Source: Rhodocollybia butyracea
Taxonomy: Eukaryota > Basidiomycota > Agaricomycetes > Agaricales > Omphalotaceae
Reading direction: 5' to 3'
DNA: 64,000 bases
NCBI GenBank assembly: GCA_015501585.1
Contig: JADNRY010000103.1
Location: 1-64,000, forward strand
Position 1 is the first letter of the stretch; each line of letters starts with the position of its first letter. The notes beneath the pieces were generated by a model. That model did not search any database. It was not told where the DNA came from and saw only the letters and a list, made by a program, of their open reading frames with translations. Below, one piece after another: positions 57,311 through 64,000 of the stretch. The position numbers and the translations under genes are program-made.

Positions 57311-57956
57311 GACCGCGCTTCAGAAAAGCTTGGAAGCAGCGTGCCTAATGGATGGTTAAGGAATAACATGCATTCGTAAAAAATTAATAACGGCGGATGT
57401 AGTCGTAAGGATCGAAGTTAATAAACGAACCATACATTCGATTAAGGGCGCCCCGAAATCAGCGGTTGGTTGGCAGTTGTACATACTGCGTAATTCAAAG
57501 AGTGAGTGCAGGCTCCACTTTAAATTCCAGGACTACAATAGTTTGACAATTTAGTGCTTTACTATGTAAACAGCAGCAAAACAGATTACTGGAGAACAGA
57601 GAAGCTGATAGGATAATCTGTCGTATAAATCTGAATCGCTGACTTGTGGAGGTACTTGGAATGTTAATAAGTTAGATACGCTTACAATATACACTCACTG
57701 CGTTCGAACTTTGCACCGAAAAAGCGACGGGCATTGGACGGGCAGGTGACAAGTAAACCCGAGTCCGTGGGAGTTATCAGTCTCCGGTCCGATACGAATT
57801 CAATGTTTATTTCGACCGTTTCTTCAACACCAGCAAGAGTGGATCTTGTAGGCCGCAAATCTGTAGCTATACACTGAAAATCGTCCTTGTGTGAGTTGAC
57901 TCTAACGAAATCATCTCAAATGCTAATTGCTATGGTCAAAGAGGGTAAAAGGATCC

Positions 57957-59585
57957 ATGGAAGCACCTACGAGGGACCGAAAGCCTTTTCAGCTCCGAAC
58001 CAATCTCGACTTTGCGGAAATGTACCGGAAATTACGCTCTGATTACCCCGGGACTGAAGCTCAGTCTAGGTCCAAGATGTCCAAAGAATTTGCCGATGTA
58101 AATCAGGATATTGAAGACTGCGAAGCGGAGGTCCATCGACTCCAGTCCCATATCATGTTCCTCCAGAATCATCGGCAGCGTTTAGACGAATACAAAACAT
58201 GTCTGCGCTCCCTCATGTCTCCCATCCGGAAACTCCCAAACGAGCTCGTCCTTCGCATCTTTGATTGTGCGTGCACTATCAATGATCTCACAACGGGCAA
58301 GCTCGCGACTATGCCCGCGTTAACGATCAGTTGTGTCTGCACCCATTGGCAAGATCTTGCGAAATCTACCCCTCAATTATGGTCTCGCATCCGCGTTAAT
58401 CTAACAGCTATGCGTCTTGACCGGCCGGAATTCCCAATCCTAGAGTTTTACCTCGACTTAGCGCAGCAACTTCCACTGACAGTGGAAGTACTTGGAGACA
58501 AGCTGGAAACGTTGGAGCCTATCCAGGCAGCCGTATGTGCTACTTTGGGCGCTTGCAGCGATCGCTGGAAGGAGCTCATAGTATCGCAACCAACATTTTA
58601 CAAAGCTTTAATGGCCCAGGATTCCAGAAACTTCCCAATGTTGGATGCGCTCACCATCTCAAATTTCGGCTTCCGCTTGCCAGGAAGTTTAGACCGGTTC
58701 CACGATGCCCCGAGATTGCATTCCTTGTCTGTCTTGAGCTTTCCCTTGGGCAAGCTCCACAAGTCCAATTTTCCGTGGAAGGAGCTTAACGTCTTAAACA
58801 TATGCTCATACTCGGAGGAATTGAAACACCTTGTGGAAGCGCCATCCAACCTGAAAGTACTATGCTTTTGCGAGTGGGAAGATGGACATTATAAACCAAA
58901 CTCGCCTCCTACCACAGCTCCCTCTGTCGAAGCACTTTCACTATCAGTTAACTCCCAAACAACACATCCCAAAAGCGAGAATATGATGGATGTTGTTCTT
59001 ACATCAATGACACTCCCTGCTCTGACTTCCTTATCCATTGACCGACTCGATATCGCGGATGAGTACCAACTCGATTGGCCTAAGGAGACTCTGGAAGGTT
59101 TTTTATGTCGTTCGTCATGCCAGCTTACGACTCTATCTATCAAGTCTATTCCTATGTCGGACTCTGATCTCATAGACCTCCTCCTCCGCCTTCCTTCCCT
59201 CCTTCATCTTACTATTGACGACTCTAAAGTCACGACGAGAAGCCCTATAACCACTCGTTTAGTCCAGAATCTCCACGCGTTCCGTTACAGAGGAAAAAGT
59301 TTTATCTCTCCGGTGATGGTCCACAAGCTACAAAGCCTATCCTTGACATTTAGTGGCTTTGGGAGCTTCGATGACCGGACATTTGTGGATGTAGTGTCAT
59401 CTAGGTGGTATTCGAGAGGATATCCTCATACTTCAGAAATTGGAGTGAATTCCTTGCGCTCAGTGGTGATGCGTTTTCTTAATCGAGATGTGGACCCAGG
59501 CATATACTCACCTTTAAAACATTTAGAAAAGGATGGAATGAGGGTTGTTATTATTGCAAAAGGGAAGGTTCTCCAGAGTTTATAA
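57957..59585 (+). CDS. F-box/LRR-type protein
   Basis: A single-exon gene of 542 residues, probably a substrate adaptor of an SCF ubiquitin ligase. After a coiled-coil N-terminus (DVNQDIEDCEAEVHRLQSHI) the F-box reads IRKLPNELVLRIFDCAC, then SCVCTHWQDLAKSTPQLWSR (residues ~88-145). LRR-like repeats follow (APRLHSLSVLSFPLG, LPALTSLSIDRL, LPSLLHLTIDDS, VHKLQSLSLTFSG). The ATG at 57957 was chosen because the frame upstream has only a TTG. Relics of a related gene lie at 1-1240 and 7380-7812, about 50 kb away, so this is a locally expanded family. Confidence 0.9.
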   Translation: MEAPTRDRKPFQLRTNLDFAEMYRKLRSDYPGTEAQSRSKMSKEFADVNQDIEDCEAEVHRLQSHIMFLQNHRQRLDEYKTCLRSLMSPIRKLPNELVLRIFDCACTINDLTTGKLATMPALTISCVCTHWQDLAKSTPQLWSRIRVNLTAMRLDRPEFPILEFYLDLAQQLPLTVEVLGDKLETLEPIQAAVCATLGACSDRWKELIVSQPTFYKALMAQDSRNFPMLDALTISNFGFRLPGSLDRFHDAPRLHSLSVLSFPLGKLHKSNFPWKELNVLNICSYSEELKHLVEAPSNLKVLCFCEWEDGHYKPNSPPTTAPSVEALSLSVNSQTTHPKSENMMDVVLTSMTLPALTSLSIDRLDIADEYQLDWPKETLEGFLCRSSCQLTTLSIKSIPMSDSDLIDLLLRLPSLLHLTIDDSKVTTRSPITTRLVQNLHAFRYRGKSFISPVMVHKLQSLSLTFSGFGSFDDRTFVDVVSSRWYSRGYPHTSEIGVNSLRSVVMRFLNRDVDPGIYSPLKHLEKDGMRVVIIAKGKVLQSL

Positions 59586-60081
59586 GGTGAGGTGTAATTG
59601 TAATGTTCTCTCGGCTTCCCTATTTGTATAAACTACGAAAGTCCGTGTACTCTCCTTGTCTGTGTTGTATTGTTTGATGTTGTACTTTCGTTGTTCTGAT
59701 GGGTGGATGGAAAGAACTTGCTTGGGGAAGATTTCCGAATCTGTGTAACTCACACGATAAAGAGTCAACGTATATAACTTCATGCCGGCGTCGGATATAC
59801 AAAATTGACCAGCTTTGACCAGTCCTTCGCTATTACTTAATGTAGCTCCTACTGACTTAGATCTGATGCAACAAGACAGTCGAACACGGTTGGTGCACAG
59901 CATGTCAAAAGCACAATCTCATCACTGTTCGCGATAATGAGGTTTACTTCATCATCCATAATGCTCAGTCAGTTCCAGTCAGCTTCAGTCAGCCCCTCAG
60001 TCAGCGATCGGTCAAAATCAGTATTTAGGAGTTTCGAAGTTGTATTTCACTCCCACTCAGCAACTTCCCTCTATTATTACA

Positions 60082-61147
60082 ATGTCTACAGCCTCTGCAA
60101 AATCAATCGCTATCATCGGCGTGGGCGGTATCGGAACCTATATTCTCCGTGCTTTCCTGAACCTCCCAAATCGACCGAAAATCGTCGTGTTCACGCGTTC
60201 CGACTCGAAGGGCAAAGCAGTCCCTGACGACTTGGCGTCTGTACCCATAGTCTCAGTCGACTACACTGATGTGGCTGCCCTCACTACCTTGTTCAAGGAC
60301 CACGCTGTTGACGTCGTCATTTCTACCCTCGCGAGTTCACCTGCAGCACAGAAGGCTCAGTATTCTTTGGCGGATGCGGCGAAGGCCGCTGGATCTGTGA
60401 AGCTATTTGCACCTTCGGAGTGGGGGTTACCAACCGAAGGAGCCAAGGAAAGAGGCGAGTCTAATGTTTTCGCTGTAAAGGATGAGTTCGCCGGTAGGTT
60501 TATTATACGATTTCAAGAGTACAAAATTACTGACATAACTGCAGATCACTTGAAATCCATCGGACTTCCATATGCACGATTCTACGTAGGTTACTGCAGC
60601 TTGGAATACTTATGTTACTTACTATACATTTTTAGACGGGATTATTCGCTGGCTATCTCCCATGGCTGATTGCACTGGACGTAACCTCCAGCGCACACAT
60701 CCTCGGCAAAGGAGATAAACCGTTGACGGTGACTAGTGAAACTGATATTGGAGGTAAGCTTTTCTGGTTTCACTATGTTTCTCTCATACACACCATCCCA
60801 CCTATATAGGCTTTGTTGCCCACGTCCTCACTAGTTATCCTCTCAGCTCGCCCGAGCTAGTAAACCAATCATTCCGGATTCAAGGCCAGAGCATTACTCT
60901 TAACGAAGCTGCGCAAATTTATGGCAAGTCAATTGTATACATCGCCGAAGGTGGACAGGTACCTGCAGGTTCAGAAGGGGAGTCGGGTCATAAAGCTGCG
61001 CTGCAAGCTGAGGTTGAAGGAGGGAGAGCCACGGTTGGATGGGATCGGAGAGCTGGAACGTACAGCTCAGAACTTGCGGGAAGTGCGAACAAGCTCTGGC
61101 AGGGACATGTCTGGCAAACTCTTGAAAGTATTGTTGGAAAAAACTGA
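60082..61147 (+). CDS. NmrA-like NAD(P)-binding protein, tandem copy 1
   Basis: NmrA/isoflavone-reductase-like member of the atypical SDRs: binds NAD(P) and either reduces a small molecule or senses redox state. Exons 60082-60493, 60545-60585, 60636-60753 and 60810-61147 give 302 residues. The N-terminal dinucleotide motif is IIGVGGIGTYILRAF (residues ~10-24), then VVFTRSDSKGKAVPDD, DVVISTLAS and KLFAPSEWG. The C-terminal part includes FRIQGQSITLNEAAQIYGKS. The second copy is at 62663-63728 with the same introns. The region upstream of the ATG has repeated CAGTCAG words. Confidence 0.92.
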
Positions 61148-62380
61148 GGGGAGTTCAAGCTGGGAAATCCGGTCATTCGATAATCACCTGAAGATTAGCC
61201 TAACGGTAAACAAATCATATGGATAGATATTTAAGATGTCGCAGTCAATATGTAACAGGGAGTACTTTGGAATGCTAGACCCGTCGACTGCTGTGACCTT
61301 CGATTGATATTGAGGAGGATACCGATTCGCTCTTCACGAGTCGTTTGAATAATAGGTACGAAACTCAAAGCAATGGGTTTCGGACATCCAAAACAGTGGG
61401 GCTCGTAATTGGACTAGGTATCATCATCTTGAAATCAAGCCGCGCCTTGAACAATGACAAGCTCCCGCCGCCTCCTTGCTATCGGCGCTGAAGCTCACGT
61501 ATTCCATAGAACGCTCTGGTGAACAATTTATGCCCACTGGAAGCAGGCTCTGGTAATGCTGGCGGTTCTGAAGTGTCCAGGCGCTGTAGCTAGCTCTCTG
61601 GAGGATGCTTACTGCTGATACAGCGACTTGCTCGAAGCGGCCCGTTGTGGCCACCGTACGAGGTGCCGTAGATTCATCAGTCATTGATTGAATACCGCCT
61701 TCTTGCCAAAAAGTAAGCTCGGAGGTGCAGGGTCTAGAGATCGTCGAGTCGCCAAAGCTGGAGAGTTGCTTCATACAGGTATGTCATATCCTTGCTTCAA
61801 GCGAGACTACGAACCTTTGATGTTTTAACTGGAGAGTGTATTCAGCATTGGCAGACAAGTTTATGTGGCAACAGTCTGAGCATTTAGAGGTGACAAAACT
61901 GGTCACGGCTTACTGGTATTCCAGAAGACAGATAGTCGAATTGTACATTTAACTACAGGAAAGGGCGATTGGAGTATGGTTCAGATGTAGTTGAAGCCTG
62001 AAGCTACAAGGTTCAAGAGTTCTCATGATGGTACTTTACTTTCGCAGTTGAAAAAAAATCTAACGAAAACGATGGGCTAGTTCATTTGGAAAAGTATCTG
62101 TTAGAGTCATACCACAATCTGAAAATGTGAATCAGTGACCGCCACTTTCATCCCCGCCTCGTCAAGCTGGTTAAGCGGTGTATACGTTCCCCTCTCTGCA
62201 TCACGATTTATGAAACGCAGGTACACCGAACGCAAGCTGTCTTTCGCGGTACGACTACAAAAGAATAGTAGGCTTTGTAACTTCTGTACTAATGTGAACT
62301 AGTGCTTGGTCTCGATTCGTTGCCAAGATGAACACGTCACCTTTGAGATGGACAGTTGGAAATAAGCTAGGTCTTACGTG
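61148..62380. other. Spacer between the NmrA-like copies
   Basis: 61148-61410 is the 3' flank that recurs after copy 2 (GGACATCCAAAACAGTGG near 61383 and 63966). 61424-61774 holds a 116-codon minus-strand frame starting MKQLSSFGDSTIS, with no recognised domain and no splice partner; I do not call it a gene. The remaining ~600 bp shows nothing. Confidence 0.45.
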
Positions 62381-62662
62381 TCTAAACTACGAAAGTCCGT
62401 GCTGTATTGTATTGATCGTTATATTGATGGATGGATGGAAGGAACGAGACTAAGATTATATTACTCCATGGCTGGCCGTCGGATGAGCTCGGATGAGTGG
62501 CTATTACTAAATGTAGCTGACCGTAAAGACTATCACAATCTCACCACTGCATAATAATGCTCAGTCAGCCTCAGTCAGCCTCAGCCCCTCAGTGATCAGT
62601 CAAAAGCAGTATTTAGTTTCGAAGTTGTGTTTCCCACTCAACCACTTCCCCCTGTTATAACA

Positions 62663-63728
62663 ATGTCTACGGCCTCTGCAAAATCAGTCGCTATCATTGG
62701 GGTGGGCGGTATCGGAACCTATATTCTCCGTGCTTTCCTAAACCTCCCAAATCGACCCAAAATCATCGTGTTCACTCGCTCAGACTCGAAGGGAAAAGCA
62801 GTCCCCGACGACTTGGCGTCTGTACCCGTAGTCTCGGTTGACTACACTGATGTGGCTGCCCTCACTACCTTGTTCAAGGACCACGCTGTTGACGTCGTCA
62901 TTTCTACCGTTGCGGGTTTACCTACAGCACAGAAGGCTCAGTATTCCTTGGCGGATGCAGCAAAGGCCGCTGGATCTGTAAAGCTATTTGCACCTTCGGA
63001 GTGGGGGTTGCCAACCGAAGGAGCCAAGGAAAGAGGCGAGTCTAATGTGTTCGCTGTAAAGGATGAGTTTGCCGGTAGGTATAGCATACGATTTCAACAG
63101 TACAAAATCACTGAAATAACTGCAGATTACTTGAAATCCATCGGACTTCCATATGCACGATTCTACGTAGGTTACTGTAGCTTGGAATACTTATGTTACT
63201 TACTGTACATTTTCAGACGGGATTATTCGCTGGCTATCTTCCATGGCTTCTTGCACTGGACGTAACCTCCAGCGTACACATTATCGGCAAAGGAGATAAA
63301 CCTCTGAGTTTGACTAGTGAAACTGATATTGGAGGTAAGCTTTTTTGGTTTCACTATGTCTCCCATATACACACCTTCCTACCTATATAGGCTTTGTTGC
63401 CCACGTCCTCACGAATTATCCTCTCAGCTCGCCCGAGCTAGTAAACCAATCATTCCGGATTCAAGGCCAGAGCATTACTCTCAGTGAAGCTGCGCAAATT
63501 TATGGCAAGTCAATTGTATACATTGCCGAAGGTGAACAGGTACCTGCAGGCTCAGAAGTAGAGTCGGGCTATAAGACTGCGATGCAAACTGAGGTTGAAG
63601 AAGGAAGAGGAAGCGGTGGATGGGACCGGAGGACTTCGACGTACAGTCCAGAACTTGCAGGAAGTGCGAACAAGCTCTGGCAGGGACATGTCTGGCAAAC
63701 TCTAGAGAGTATCATCGGAAAGAATTGA
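62663..63728 (+). CDS. NmrA-like NAD(P)-binding protein, tandem copy 2
   Basis: Close duplicate of 60082-61147 with identical exon lengths (412, 41, 118 and 338 nt): 62663-63074, 63126-63166, 63217-63334 and 63391-63728. The dinucleotide motif IIGVGGIGTYILRAF and the APSEWGLPTEG region are unchanged. Most replacements sit in the C-terminal exon (EVESGYKTAMQTEVEEGRGS for the more basic copy-1 text) and near residue 85 (TVAGLPTAQ for TLASSPAAQ). Similarity extends about 280 bp upstream and 260 bp downstream, so promoter and terminator were duplicated. Recent subfunctionalisation is possible but not shown. Confidence 0.92.
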
Positions 63729-64000
63729 GGAGAGTGCAAGCTGTAAAATTCCGCTCATTCAATAATCGCCTGAGAGGGTAAGTCACAATGAACCAATGGA
63801 TAGAATACTTGATATTTAAGATGGGGGATATATGTCGGTCGATATGTACCACTACTTTAGAATGCGTGTCCCGTCAACTGCTGTGCCCTCTTGTTATTGT
63901 ACCAACTTGCTTATTGAATATCAGGGAAGAGTCTCAAATGAAAACCCTCCACCTTGGTTCCTCGGACATCCAAAACAGTGGAGCTCAGAAGCCACTCAAA

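Noticed and set aside
1..64000. CRISPR arrays, operons, bacterial-type signals
   Set aside because: The window is eukaryotic (spliceosomal introns throughout). The only regular short repeats are the GGTGCGTGC arrays and the AAAG microsatellite, which have no spacers.

Overview
The window looks like nuclear DNA of a mushroom-forming basidiomycete (Agaricomycete). Most genes are cut by many ~48-60 bp GT..AG introns. The gene content fits: F-box/LRR proteins, Zn2Cys6 and C2H2 regulators, NmrA-like reductases, GDSL esterases and short proteins with an F..NV.GD motif. Exon models below were joined by hand from splice signals and reading frame, so single junctions may be wrong.

Region 1 (1-10.4 kb) is an accessory block. 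A tandem segmental duplication carries an F-box relic, a short F..NV.GD-motif gene and a third decayed segment, seen at about 0.7-6.7 kb and again at 7.4-10.4 kb. Only the first copy holds a ~0.5 kb inverted-repeat pair, a decayed non-LTR retrotransposon and a MITE-like palindrome.

Region 2 (10.4-31.2 kb) is mostly ordinary and gene-dense. It holds an unknown Ser-rich protein, a Zn2Cys6 regulator, a TRF4/5-type poly(A) polymerase, a large disordered protein whose start codon is split by an intron, a degenerate RNase III + dsRBD protein, an F-box protein, acetolactate synthase (ILV2) and a secreted GDSL/CE16-type esterase.

Region 3 (31.2-48.4 kb) is the most unusual part: a ~17 kb array of diverged duplicated blocks. 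Each block mixes pieces of the esterase gene, the promoter and start codon of a short-chain dehydrogenase (SDR), and a copy of a multi-exon gene family I do not recognise (four copies, at least two degraded). One block is interrupted by a 2.8 kb element with terminal inverted repeats, GGTGCGTGC-rich subterminal arrays and a 9-bp target duplication, which itself contains a solo copia-type LTR. The complete SDR gene closes the array.

Region 4 (48.4-64 kb) returns to ordinary genes: the SDR, three tRNA-Asn-like sequences, a combined C2H2-Zn2Cys6 regulator, a hotdog thioesterase, a seven-helix membrane protein, an F-box gene related to the relics at the left end, and a tandem pair of NmrA-like genes.

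Two otherwise intact genes (the TRF4-like gene and the C2H2-Zn2Cys6 gene) contain single-base frame breaks that no sensible intron explains. These could be sequence errors or real lesions.
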